Source of the DNA: JANNAT01 sp031422555
GTDB lineage: Bacteria > Pseudomonadota > Alphaproteobacteria > Rhodobacterales > Rhodobacteraceae
Direction: 5' to 3'
NCBI GenBank assembly: GCA_031422555.1
Contig: JANPLZ010000085.1
Coordinates: forward strand, 1-49,226
DNA length: 49,226 nt
The position numbers and the translations under genes are program-made. Shown here one piece after another: positions 16,465 to 24,495 of the stretch; positions within the stretch are counted from its first letter, which is position 1, and each line of letters starts with the position of its first letter. A model generated the notes under the pieces. That model was not told the DNA's origin. It saw only the letters and a list, made by a program, of their open reading frames with translations, and did no database searches.

Positions 16465-17433
16465 ATGGCTATGGAAGATGCAAAAACCGAAGTTGACGTG
16501 GCGTTTACCCGCAAGGGCCAGCGCGGGCTGGCCTATGAAAACGCATTTGGCGGGGCCACGTCGTTCTTGCGCCGCAGCTATACCAAAGACCTGACCGGTG
16601 TTGATCTGGCCATCACCGGTGTGCCGTTTGATCAGGCGGTGACGCACCGCACCGGCACCCGCTTTGGCCCCCGCGCCATCCGTGAGGCGTCCAGCCTGCA
16701 GCCCTATGATCCGCCCTACGGTTGGCCCACCAGCCCGCTGGAGGATATGACCATCATCGATTACGGCGACGTGGCATTTGACTATGCCAAGACCGCCGTC
16801 TTCCCGCAAACCCTGACCGATCATATCGCAACAATTTTGCAGGCCGGCGCGGGCACGGTCACGCTGGGCGGCGATCATTTCATCACGCTGCCGATCCTGC
16901 GCGCCTATGCGGCCAAGTTCGGGCCGCTGGGGGTGATCCATTTTGACGCCCATTCCGATCTGTGGGCCGATGATGACATCGACCGCATCGACCACGGCAC
17001 CTTCATGTATAAGGCGGTAAAAACCGGTTTGGTCGATCCGGCCCGCTCGGTGCAGATCGGCATTCGCACGCATTGCGATGATTATCTCGGCATCGAATAC
17101 ATCGACGCGCGCACGGTGCATGAAAAAGGCACCGCATGGACGGTGGCCCGCGCCAAAGACATCGTAGGGGCGGGGCCGACCTATGTGACTTTTGATATCG
17201 ACGCCCTAGATCCTGCTTACGCCCCGGGCACCGGCACTCCGGTCTGGGGGGGGCTGCATTCGTGGCAGGCCGCCGCGATGCTGCGTGATCTGGCGGGGAT
17301 CAATATGGTGGGCGGGGATGTGGTCGAAGTGTCACCGCCATACGATACCACCGGTGCCACGGCGATTGCGGGGGCGCATGTGGCCTATGATCTGGTTTGC
17401 CTGTTTCACTGGGCCAAGACGCGACGACGATAA
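16465..17433 (+). CDS. Agmatinase-family ureohydrolase
   Basis: This is a binuclear manganese ureohydrolase of the arginase/agmatinase family, which removes urea from agmatine, guanidinobutyrate or a related guanidino compound. All metal motifs are intact: GGDH (residues 135-138), DAHSDLW (161-167) and DIDALDPAYAPG (244-255). VEVSPPYD follows near the C-terminus. The 322-residue length is normal. The N-terminus carries FGGATSFLRR, common in the agmatinase/guanidinobutyrase branch. It lies 102 bases after the aminotransferase gene, suggesting one polyamine or arginine degradation unit. Agmatinase is the default name, but guanidinobutyrase or guanidine hydrolase activity cannot be excluded. Confidence 0.88.
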   Translation: MAMEDAKTEVDVAFTRKGQRGLAYENAFGGATSFLRRSYTKDLTGVDLAITGVPFDQAVTHRTGTRFGPRAIREASSLQPYDPPYGWPTSPLEDMTIIDYGDVAFDYAKTAVFPQTLTDHIATILQAGAGTVTLGGDHFITLPILRAYAAKFGPLGVIHFDAHSDLWADDDIDRIDHGTFMYKAVKTGLVDPARSVQIGIRTHCDDYLGIEYIDARTVHEKGTAWTVARAKDIVGAGPTYVTFDIDALDPAYAPGTGTPVWGGLHSWQAAAMLRDLAGINMVGGDVVEVSPPYDTTGATAIAGAHVAYDLVCLFHWAKTRRR

Positions 17434-17461
17434 ACCGGGCGAAATTACACTGGACAAGCGC

Positions 17462-17917
17462 ATGACACTGTTAAGTTTTTTGGCGCTTGCGCTGGTCGCG
17501 GCGGCCTTGCCTGCCGCCTATATCCGGCTGGCCCCCAGCGATGCGAAACACTGGCACCGCGATGTGCATGCCGACCGCGCGGTCAGGGCAGGGCCTTGCG
17601 CAGATCAGGTGCAGGCCGGCATGGGCGCGGCCCATGCCGTGTGTCTGACCGATCTCTCACCGCAACAAGTGTTAACCCGCCTTGACGCCATCGCCACCGC
17701 CACGCCGCGCACCATGCGGCTGGCGGGCGATCCGGCATCGGGGCGCATCACATGGATCACCCGCTCGGCGCTGTGGGGGTTTCCGGATTATACCACCGCC
17801 CAAGCCCGCCAAACCGCCGACGGCACCCGGCTCGATATCCTTGCCCGGCTGCGGTTCGGCCAATCCGATCTGGGTGTCAACGCCGCCCGGCTGCGCGCAT
17901 GGTTAATGCGGCTTTAA
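17462..17917 (+). CDS. DUF1499 domain protein, membrane anchored
   Basis: A 151-residue protein of unknown biochemical function. The first 20 or so residues form a hydrophobic helix (LLSFLALALVAAALPAAYI), a membrane anchor or signal. The rest is a DUF1499 domain, recognisable by the C-terminal pattern DILARLRFGQSDLGVNAARLRAWL and the central ITRSALWGFPDYTTAQ. The ATG at 17462 is used because the longer open frame upstream overlaps the ureohydrolase gene. No strong ribosome-binding site is visible. The gene ends in an intergenic repeat and hairpin before prfA. Confidence 0.8.
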   Translation: MTLLSFLALALVAAALPAAYIRLAPSDAKHWHRDVHADRAVRAGPCADQVQAGMGAAHAVCLTDLSPQQVLTRLDAIATATPRTMRLAGDPASGRITWITRSALWGFPDYTTAQARQTADGTRLDILARLRFGQSDLGVNAARLRAWLMRL

Positions 17918-17919
17918 CC

Positions 17920-17964
17920 TTTCATTTTAGCGCAAATACTCCGGGGTCCGGGGCAGCGCCCCGG
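17920..17964 (+). repeat. Intergenic repeat plus GC-rich hairpin after the DUF1499 gene
   Basis: Positions 17920-17942 carry the core TTTCATTTTAGCGCAAATAC followed by TCC, as at 31047-31072. Immediately downstream CCGGGGC (17948-17954) pairs with GCCCCGG (17958-17964) around a 3-base loop. It sits two bases after the stop at 17917 and may end that transcript. Confidence 0.75.
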
Positions 17965-18010
17965 CTGTGTCCCCCTTGACCAACGCAGCGCAACCCGGCA
18001 CACCGCCCCC

Positions 18011-19066
18011 ATGGTGCCCTTGGACAAACTTGCGCAAATCACCCAACGGTTCGAGTTTCTCGAAGCGCGGCTGAACGCCGGGGCCTCGCCTGTCGACATT
18101 GCCACCCTCAGTCGGGAATATTCCGATCTTAAACCGGTGGCGGATGAAATCACCGCCTACCGCCGCGCGTTGGATGATCTGGCGGAAACCCAGATCATGC
18201 TGGCCGATCCCGAAATGCGCGGGCTTGCCGAAGAGGAATTGCCAGCCTTGCGCGCCCGCATCCCGGAAATGGAGGCGCGGCTGCAACTGGCCTTGTTGCC
18301 AAAAGATGCCGCCGACGCGCGCCCGGCGATCCTGGAAATTCGCCCCGGCACCGGAGGCGATGAGGCAGCCCTGTTTGCCGCCGATTTGCTGCGGATGTAT
18401 CAGCGCTACGCCGAATCCATGGGCTGGACGTTCGAGATCATGGATCAGCAAGACAGCGATCTGGGCGGCATCAAGGATGTCTCGGTGCATATCAAGGGCG
18501 AAGGCGTGTTTGCGCGGCTGAAATTCGAATCCGGGGTGCACCGAGTGCAAAGGGTGCCCGAAACCGAAAGTCAGGGAAGGGTGCATACCTCCGCCGCCAC
18601 CGTGGCCGTGCTGGCCGAAGCCGAAGAGGTTGATCTGGTGATCCCGGCGTCGGATTTGCGCATTGATACCATGCGGGCGTCGGGCGCGGGCGGCCAGCAC
18701 GTCAACACCACCGATTCTGCGGTGCGCATCACCCATTTGCCCACCGGCATGATCGTGACATCGGCCCAAAAATCGCAGCACCGCAACAAGGAACTGGCAA
18801 TGCAGGTGCTGCGGGCGCGGCTTTACGATCTGGAACGCGCCCGCGTCGATGATGCTCGTGCTGCAGAACGCAAATCGCAAGTGGGCTCGGGCGATCGCTC
18901 TGAGCGGATCCGCACCTATAATTTTCCCCAAGGCCGGATGACCGATCACCGCATCAACCTTACGCTGTATTCACTGGCGGCGGTGATGGCGGGCGATCTG
19001 GGCGAAGTGGTGGGGGCACTGGTGGCGCATGATCAGGCCGCCAAACTGGCCGAGATGGAGGGATGA
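18011..19066 (+). CDS. prfA: Peptide chain release factor 1
   Basis: RF1 recognises UAA and UAG in the ribosomal A site and triggers peptide release. The 351 residues include RPGTGGDEA (111-119), the codon-reading tripeptide PET (183-185, in the PxT position within RVPETESQGR) and the catalytic GAGGQHVNTT (GGQ at 227-229). PET in place of the E. coli PAT is common in alphaproteobacteria. The ATG lacks a visible Shine-Dalgarno sequence, so the exact start is less sure; GTG 18014 or TTG 18020 are alternatives. The stop overlaps the prmC start (ATGA), the usual partner that methylates the GGQ glutamine. Confidence 0.96.
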   Translation: MVPLDKLAQITQRFEFLEARLNAGASPVDIATLSREYSDLKPVADEITAYRRALDDLAETQIMLADPEMRGLAEEELPALRARIPEMEARLQLALLPKDAADARPAILEIRPGTGGDEAALFAADLLRMYQRYAESMGWTFEIMDQQDSDLGGIKDVSVHIKGEGVFARLKFESGVHRVQRVPETESQGRVHTSAATVAVLAEAEEVDLVIPASDLRIDTMRASGAGGQHVNTTDSAVRITHLPTGMIVTSAQKSQHRNKELAMQVLRARLYDLERARVDDARAAERKSQVGSGDRSERIRTYNFPQGRMTDHRINLTLYSLAAVMAGDLGEVVGALVAHDQAAKLAEMEG

Positions 19067-19959
19067 CGCCCACCAACGCCAACGCCAACGCCACCGCCGC
19101 CACCACTGCCGCCGCCGCGTTGCGGATTGCGGTGCAGCGTTTGACCACTGCAGGCATCGACGGGGCCGCCCGCGACGCGCGGCTGTTGTTGGCCGATGCG
19201 ATGGGTGTGGCGGCCGATAGGCTGACCTTGCATTTGCCCGATCGGCTTGCGCCCGAGGCCCAAGCCCGCTTTGACGCCCATGTCACGGCCCGCAGCGCGC
19301 ATCAGCCGGTGGCACAGATCATCGGTTCTCGGCTGTTCTGGGGTCAGCGCTTTATCGTCACCCCAGACACGCTTGACCCGCGCCCGGAGACGGAATTACT
19401 GGTCGCCGAAGCCTTGGCGCACCCTTTTATGACCGTGCTGGATTTGGGCACCGGCACGGGGTGCATTTTGTTGTCCTGTCTGGCCGTCATGCCGATGGCC
19501 TGCGGCGTTGGCAGCGATATCTCGCACGCGGCGCTTGCGGTGGCGCAGCGCAACGCCGCCGCACTGGGGGTGACGGCGCGGGCGCGGTTTGTGCAATCGG
19601 ACTGGTTTGCCGATCTGCCCGGCCGCTATGATCTGATATGCGCCAATCCGCCCTACATCGCGGCGGATGAAATGGCGCAGCTGTCGCCGGACGTGGCAAG
19701 GTGGGAGCCGCATCTGGCGCTGTCACCGGGGGGGGACGGGCTGGATGCCTACCGCGCCATCGCGCTGGGGGCAGCGGCACATCTGGTGGACAACGGACGG
19801 CTGCTGTTGGAAATCGGTCCAACTCAGGCGGTGGCGGTGCTGGCGCTGCTGGCTGCCAGCGGCTTTGGCGGGTTGCGGGTGATCTGCGATCTGGATGGCC
19901 GCGACAGGGTTGTGGTAGCGATAAAACCGGCGTCGGGGGCGGACAGACGGGACGGATAA
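19063..19959 (+). CDS. prmC: Peptide chain release factor N5-glutamine methyltransferase
   Basis: PrmC methylates the glutamine of the GGQ motif in RF1 and RF2 using S-adenosylmethionine. The 298 residues contain an N-terminal helical domain, the linking RPETELLV, the SAM-binding loop LDLGTGTGCILLS (DLGTGTG at 127-133) and the substrate-binding NPPY (195-198). The stop of prfA overlaps its ATG. The first 18 residues after Met are a low-complexity Asn/Ala/Thr run arising from three exact AACGCC hexamers (19075-19092). They look like an added tail rather than part of the domain. Confidence 0.95.
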   Translation: MTPTNANANATAATTAAAALRIAVQRLTTAGIDGAARDARLLLADAMGVAADRLTLHLPDRLAPEAQARFDAHVTARSAHQPVAQIIGSRLFWGQRFIVTPDTLDPRPETELLVAEALAHPFMTVLDLGTGTGCILLSCLAVMPMACGVGSDISHAALAVAQRNAAALGVTARARFVQSDWFADLPGRYDLICANPPYIAADEMAQLSPDVARWEPHLALSPGGDGLDAYRAIALGAAAHLVDNGRLLLEIGPTQAVAVLALLAASGFGGLRVICDLDGRDRVVVAIKPASGADRRDG

Positions 19960-20124
19960 ATCTGCCATTTGTGCCATGATTGGCGCGCCGATCCGGCCCC
20001 TTTGCAGATTCTTCTTGTCAGAGTGCGACAGCTGTGATTATTCGATTGCACGCGACGTGGGTGCCAATCGGTTCCTGGTATCGCCCAAACCCCGATCATG
20101 CTGCCTTGGCCCTTTCAGGCTGAC

Positions 20125-20164
20125 GATCTTTTCAAGATCAGGCGCATTCAGATTGGACAATCTG
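20125..20164 (+). promoter_or_regulatory. Two palindromes in the leader of the DUF4167 gene
   Basis: GATCTT-TTC-AAGATC spans 20125-20139. CAGATTG-GA-CAATCTG, a perfect 7-bp inverted repeat, spans 20149-20164. The second ends six bases before the AAAGGA ribosome-binding site. They could be operators or mRNA hairpins affecting translation. Confidence 0.5.
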
Positions 20165-20178
20165 GACCAAAGGATAAG

Positions 20179-21285
20179 ATGCGTTCTTCCAAGTCTCGCT
20201 CGCGGTCAAAGCCGAACCGCCCGCGCACCCTCGGCAACATCACCAACCGTGTGTTCGACAGCTCTGGCCCCGAAGGCAAAGTGCGCGGCACCCCGCAGCA
20301 GATCATCGAGAAATATCAGCAGCTGGCGCGCGATGCGCAACTGTCGAATGACCGGGTGGCGGCCGAGAATTTCTCGCAGCACGCCGAACATTACACCCGC
20401 ATGCTGGCCGAAGCGAACCGCGAACTGGCGGCCGAGCAGGAACAGCGCCAGCAATATCAGCAAAATTCTCCGCAAGGCGGCGGCTATAACCAGCAGAATG
20501 GCAACCAGAACGGCGGCAATACGGGTGGCACTGGGCAAAATTCCGGCGCGTCGCAAGGCAACCGGGACCGCCAAAGCGATGGCGATTACCGCAATGACCG
20601 TGGCGATTACCGCACCGCCCAACGCGGCGGCGATCAGCCGGATATTGACGGCTATACCCCGATTGTCAGCGGATATCATGGCGACAGCGACAATGAGGCC
20701 GGGTTGGTGGACCTGCCCGAAGTCGTGCGCCAACAGCCCCGCCGCGACGACAACCGGCCAGATAACCGGCCAGATAACCGGTCAGACAATCGGTCTGATG
20801 ACCGCCCGCGCGATCAACAGCGCAATGACCAACCCCGCCGCGATCAACCCCGCCGCGATGACCGCCCGCGAAACGATCAGCAGCGCGGCGATCAACAGCG
20901 CGGCGATCAGCAGCGTGGCGATCAGGCACGCAATGACCAATCGCGTGGTGACCAACCCCGCAATGACCAATCGCGTGGTGATCAACCCCGCAACGATCAG
21001 CCGCGTGGTGACCAACCCCGCAACGATCAGCCGCGCAATGATCAACCCCGCGCCGAGCGGCCCCGCAATGACCGCGCCCGCGAACCGCGGGGGATTGTGG
21101 CCGATGACGCTGCGGTGGCGGTCGTAGCCGCCCCGGTTGAGGCTGTCGCAGCCCCAATACCGGCTGCACCCGCACCGGTAGAAATTACCGCCGCAGATCC
21201 GCCAAAAGCCACCCGCGCGCCGCGCGCCCGCAAAGCGGTGGTCAAAGTGGATACGGACAGCGAAAGCTCGGGCGGCGCCGCATAG
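20179..21285 (+). CDS. DUF4167 protein with disordered Arg/Asp/Gln repeat tail
   Basis: The 368-residue protein starts with a basic stretch (MRSSKSRSRSKPNRPRTLGN) and a helical DUF4167 domain (about 20-110; RGTPQQIIEKYQQLARDAQ, QHAEHYTRMLAEANRE). Function is unknown; the basic, RNA-binding-like start is only suggestive. The ATG at 20179 is chosen because AAAGGA lies five bases upstream and the family's usual N-terminus begins there. Residues from about 191 to 300 are tandem short repeats (DNRP/DNRS, then RGDQP/RNDQP), followed by an Ala/Pro/Val-rich segment and a basic Lys/Arg C-terminus. There are no cysteines or membrane segments. A Q/N/G-rich linker (about 115-150) precedes the repeats. 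Confidence 0.85.
   Translation: MRSSKSRSRSKPNRPRTLGNITNRVFDSSGPEGKVRGTPQQIIEKYQQLARDAQLSNDRVAAENFSQHAEHYTRMLAEANRELAAEQEQRQQYQQNSPQGGGYNQQNGNQNGGNTGGTGQNSGASQGNRDRQSDGDYRNDRGDYRTAQRGGDQPDIDGYTPIVSGYHGDSDNEAGLVDLPEVVRQQPRRDDNRPDNRPDNRSDNRSDDRPRDQQRNDQPRRDQPRRDDRPRNDQQRGDQQRGDQQRGDQARNDQSRGDQPRNDQSRGDQPRNDQPRGDQPRNDQPRNDQPRAERPRNDRAREPRGIVADDAAVAVVAAPVEAVAAPIPAAPAPVEITAADPPKATRAPRARKAVVKVDTDSESSGGAA
20749..21078 (+). repeat. In-frame tandem repeats inside the DUF4167 gene
   Basis: Five 12-base units (20749-20808) encode DNRP, DNRP, DNRS, DNRS and DDRP. From 20821 to 21078 about sixteen 15-base units encode RNDQP, RGDQQ, RGDQP, RNDQS and close variants, often alternating RGDQ and RNDQ. Unit length and frame are kept, so array length could change without breaking the protein. 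Confidence 0.9.
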
Positions 21286-21311
21286 GCGCTGCAAAAACCA
21301 CCGCCCCCCAA

Positions 21312-21336
21312 AAGGCCCGCCATTTGTGCGGGCCTT
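21312..21336. terminator. Terminator hairpin between convergent DUF4167 gene and rsmA
   Basis: AAGGCCCGC (21312-21320) pairs perfectly with GCGGGCCTT (21328-21336) around a 7-base loop. It lies 26 bases past the DUF4167 stop. The right arm overlaps the rsmA stop codon. An AAAA run on the left would give a T-run for minus-strand transcripts. Confidence 0.75.
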
Positions 21337-22180
21337 AGCTTTGCGGGGCCACAATTCGCGCCAAGGCGCAAAACTGCTCAAGGCTGATTTCCTCGGCCCG
21401 CGCGGTGGGGGCAATGCCCGCCGCGATCAGCTGATCTTCAATCTCCGGCCCCATCGCCTTAAGGCTGGAGCGCAGCATTTTACGCCGCTGATTGAACGCC
21501 ATCGTGGTGATGCGGTTCAACACCGCCTCGGGTGCTGCAAAACGCGGTGCTGCCAGCCGCGTCAGATGCACCACGGCGGAATGCACTTTGGGGGCAGGGG
21601 TAAACGCTTCGGGTGGCAGCGTCAGCACGATTTTGGCATCGCAGCGCCACTGCACCAACAAGGCCAGCCGCCCGTAATGATCGCTGCGCGGCTGGGCCAC
21701 AATCCGCATCGCCACTTCTTTTTGAAACATCAAGGTCAGACTGGTCCAGACCGGCGGCCACGCTTTGGGCGTCAGCCAGCGGATCAGCAATTCGGTGCCA
21801 ATGTTATAAGGCAGGTTGGCGATGATCCGCACCGGCGGCGTCAGATGCGCCAAAAGGTCCAGATCCAGCGCATCGCCGTGGATCACCGTCAACCGCCCCG
21901 GATGGGCGTCGGCGATCTGGGTCAGCGCGGGAATACAGCGCGCATCCTTTTCCACCGCCACCACATGGCGCGCCCCTTCGGCCAGCAAGCCGCGCGTCAA
22001 CCCGCCGGGGCCGGGGCCAACTTCCAGCACATCGCAAGCGGTCAGATCGCCAGCCGAGCGGGCGATTTTGGCGGTCAGGTTCAGATCAAGCAGAAAGTTT
22101 TGCCCCAACTGCCGTTTGGCCACCAGATCATGCGCCCGGATCACCTCGCGCAGCGGCGGCAGGCCATCAATTGTTGCCAT
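21335..22180 (-). CDS. rsmA: 16S rRNA (adenine1518-N6/adenine1519-N6)-dimethyltransferase
   Basis: RsmA (KsgA) dimethylates two adjacent adenines near the 3' end of 16S rRNA, a late step of small-subunit assembly. The 281-residue length is typical. Seen: QNFLLDLNLTAKIAR, the SAM-binding DVLEVGPGPGGLTRGLL, the catalytic NLPYNIGTELL and the C-terminal QRRKMLRSSLK. It is the last gene of the lptF-G-D-surA-pdxA-rsmA unit, 56 bases after pdxA. The order surA-pdxA-rsmA is the same as in E. coli. Confidence 0.96.
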   Translation of the reverse strand: MATIDGLPPLREVIRAHDLVAKRQLGQNFLLDLNLTAKIARSAGDLTACDVLEVGPGPGGLTRGLLAEGARHVVAVEKDARCIPALTQIADAHPGRLTVIHGDALDLDLLAHLTPPVRIIANLPYNIGTELLIRWLTPKAWPPVWTSLTLMFQKEVAMRIVAQPRSDHYGRLALLVQWRCDAKIVLTLPPEAFTPAPKVHSAVVHLTRLAAPRFAAPEAVLNRITTMAFNQRRKMLRSSLKAMGPEIEDQLIAAGIAPTARAEEISLEQFCALARIVAPQS

Positions 22181-22236
22181 TTACCGATCCTGTCCCCGAA
22201 GATTTTTCGGCGAAAAGTTTTCTGGCCGACCCGCGC

Positions 22237-23211
22237 TCACAGCCGCGCTGCCGCCAGTTTTGCCGCCAGCCGCAACGCCGCAATCAAGCTGTCGGGCTTG
22301 GCCACGCCCCTGCCCGCGATGTCAAACGCCGTGCCGTGATCGGGCGAGGTGCGCACAAACGGCAAGCCCAGCGTGACATTGACCCCACCGTCAAAATCCA
22401 GTGTCTTGATCGGGATCAGCGCCTGATCGTGATACATGCAGATCGCCACGTCATAGGCGGCCCGCGCGCGGGCGTGAAACATCGTATCGGCGGGCAGCGG
22501 GCCAAGAAGGGTCAGGCCGGTGGCACGCAAGCGGGAAAGCACCGGGATGATCAGATCAATCTCGGCGCGCCCCATTGCCCCGCCTTCACCGGCATGCGGG
22601 TTCAGCCCCGCAACGGCTATGCGCGGGGCAGGAATGCCGAAATCCCGGATCAGGGCTGTGGCGGTGATGCGGATGGTGTCGGCCAGCAGATCGGCACTTA
22701 GCGTGGCCGCCACCCGGTCCAGCGGGATATGGATGGTCACCGGCACCACCCGCAGCGTTTCGCACGCCAGCAGCATCACCGCGCGGTCAACCCCCGCCAG
22801 ATGCGCCAGAAATTCGGTATGACCCGGAAAGCCAAAGCCTGCGCCGTCCTGCAACGCTTTTTTGTGAATGGGTGCGGTGCAAACCGCCGACGCCTGACCC
22901 GATTGCACCAAAGCCACCGCGCGTTCGATCACCGCAATCACGCCCGCGGCATTTTCGGGCGCAGGCATACCGGGGGTGTTGGCGGCGGCAAAGCGGTGCG
23001 CCAGCACGGGCAAAACATGCGGTGCGACGCCTGCCGCCTGTGCCGGATCGCTGAGTTCGGAAAAAGCCGTGCCGGGCGGCAAATGCCGGGGATCGCCGAT
23101 CCAGAAAAATGGCACTTCAGCCCCCAAAACCCGGCGAGCGGCTGCGGCCAATTCCGGGCCAATGCCTGCGGGTTCGCCGCAAGTCAGCGCAACAGGTGCG
23201 GGCGCGGTCAT
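22237..23211 (-). CDS. pdxA: 4-hydroxythreonine-4-phosphate dehydrogenase
   Basis: PdxA is an NAD-dependent metal enzyme of the DXP-dependent pyridoxal phosphate pathway. It oxidises 4-phosphohydroxy-threonine before condensation by PdxJ. The 324-residue length is normal. Seen: the N-terminal LTCGEPAGIGPEL, TAPIHKKAL, the metal-binding region GHTEFLAHLAGVDRAVMLL, GLNPHAGEGGAMGRAE and the C-terminal MYHDQALIPIKTLDFDGGVN (first part). The ATG at 23211 is one base from the surA stop, so translation is probably coupled to surA. Confidence 0.96.
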   Translation of the reverse strand: MTAPAPVALTCGEPAGIGPELAAAARRVLGAEVPFFWIGDPRHLPPGTAFSELSDPAQAAGVAPHVLPVLAHRFAAANTPGMPAPENAAGVIAVIERAVALVQSGQASAVCTAPIHKKALQDGAGFGFPGHTEFLAHLAGVDRAVMLLACETLRVVPVTIHIPLDRVAATLSADLLADTIRITATALIRDFGIPAPRIAVAGLNPHAGEGGAMGRAEIDLIIPVLSRLRATGLTLLGPLPADTMFHARARAAYDVAICMYHDQALIPIKTLDFDGGVNVTLGLPFVRTSPDHGTAFDIAGRGVAKPDSLIAALRLAAKLAAARL

Positions 23212-23212
23212 C

Positions 23213-24430
23213 TTACGGATCGACGATGATGGCTTCGGACCGCAGCTCTTCCAGATAAATCTCGGCCAAAGTGCCCAGTTGCTGGTTGATCAATTGCAGG
23301 CGCACCTCGTCGCGCGATGGCAGGTCTTCGGCGGCGGCCCCGCGGCTGCACAGCATCAACAGCACCCGCGCGCCACCCCGCGTGACCGCGGCAGAGATTT
23401 CGCCCGCATCCAGCATTGCCACCGCGCCCGCCACATCCCCGGGCAGTTGCGCCTGCGGCACAGTCTGGCGACGCAGCCGGTCGGCGGGCTGGCCGCGCGC
23501 GATGGTGTAAAGATCTTCGCAATTGTCGGTCTGCGCCCGTATCTGCGCCGCCGTTGCCGCGACATTGGCATCGTTCGGGATCAGATATTCGGCGTAATCG
23601 ACCACGGTGCTGTTTTGATTGGCAATCTCTTCCATCGCCGTTTCGCGCAACAGATAAATCACCACGCTGTCATCGAGGATAACCGGCGCGGAAATTTGCC
23701 CAGGCGTAAGGGCGCGCACGGCCACGGCCGCATCGGGGGCAAATTCTGACAGGCGTTTCCAGTCCACCGCCCCGCCACTGCCCGCCGTCGGACCGGTTGA
23801 GGTGGTGCGCGCGGCGGCGGCAAAATCACCGCCCGATTTCAGATCGGCGGCCAATTTGCGCGCCAGTGCCAGCGCCGGGCCGCGGCCTGCCCCCACCGCC
23901 GGGATCACGATTTCCGACGTCAGCACGGTGATCGCACTGGTCGGTTTGAAATTGCTAAGGGCGCGGTCAACGGCGGCTTCGGACACTTGCACCCTTTGGC
24001 CGAATTTCGTCCGCACCAGATCGCGCCAAAGCAGGCCCGACAACACGAAATCACGGTAGGTTTCGGCATCAACCCCGCCTTGGTTTATCGCCTTGATAAA
24101 CTCTTCCCCGGTCAGGTTGGCACGCGAGGCGAATTCCTCCATCCCGGCTTTCAACGCCTCGGGGGTCAGCAAAATTCCGGCCTGATCCGACGCGAATTGC
24201 CGAAGGCGGTCGTCAATCAAACCTTTCATCGCCTCAACTTCCAGATCGCCGGGCTGACGCAGTAACTGCATGAACTTCAACCGCTGATCGTATTCATACT
24301 GGCTGATGGCGCGCTCGTTGACGATCTTGATCGGGCTGAACTGGGCATGTGCTGCGGTTGGGCTCAAGCCCAGACCAAGGGCGGCGCAGGCCATCCCGGC
24401 CAGCAAAAAGGGGGCAAAGCGTGTCATCAT
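23213..24430 (-). CDS. surA: Periplasmic SurA-type chaperone/peptidyl-prolyl isomerase
   Basis: SurA-family chaperones escort outer-membrane proteins, including LptD, through the periplasm. From the ATG at 24430 the product has 405 residues. It has a signal peptide (FAPFLLAGMACAALGLGLSPTAAHA, cleaved before QFSP), an N-terminal helical SurA_N-like domain (VNERAISQYEYDQRLKFM) and one parvulin-like domain (about 165-270, with GDFAAAARTTSTGP and PGQISAPVILDD). Only one isomerase domain is evident, where E. coli SurA has two. The longer frame to 24508 would overlap lptD and hide the signal peptide, so the internal start is preferred. The ribosome-binding site there is weak. Confidence 0.88.
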   Translation of the reverse strand: MMTRFAPFLLAGMACAALGLGLSPTAAHAQFSPIKIVNERAISQYEYDQRLKFMQLLRQPGDLEVEAMKGLIDDRLRQFASDQAGILLTPEALKAGMEEFASRANLTGEEFIKAINQGGVDAETYRDFVLSGLLWRDLVRTKFGQRVQVSEAAVDRALSNFKPTSAITVLTSEIVIPAVGAGRGPALALARKLAADLKSGGDFAAAARTTSTGPTAGSGGAVDWKRLSEFAPDAAVAVRALTPGQISAPVILDDSVVIYLLRETAMEEIANQNSTVVDYAEYLIPNDANVAATAAQIRAQTDNCEDLYTIARGQPADRLRRQTVPQAQLPGDVAGAVAMLDAGEISAAVTRGGARVLLMLCSRGAAAEDLPSRDEVRLQLINQQLGTLAEIYLEELRSEAIIVDP

Positions 24431-24495
24431 CTTGCGCCGTCGTCCGTTCGTGCTGCGCGCGCCAATCGGCGCGGTTGGTGGGGGCGGGCAACGGA

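Noticed and set aside
20749..21078. Possible CRISPR array
   Set aside because: Repeats are 12-15 bases with no unique spacers and stay in frame within a coding gene.
20782..21414. Repeat-rich antisense frame with hydrophobic LIVAGLI units
   Set aside because: It is the mirror of the DUF4167 repeat array read on the other strand. It looks membrane-like only because the repeat complement gives Leu/Ile/Ala codons.
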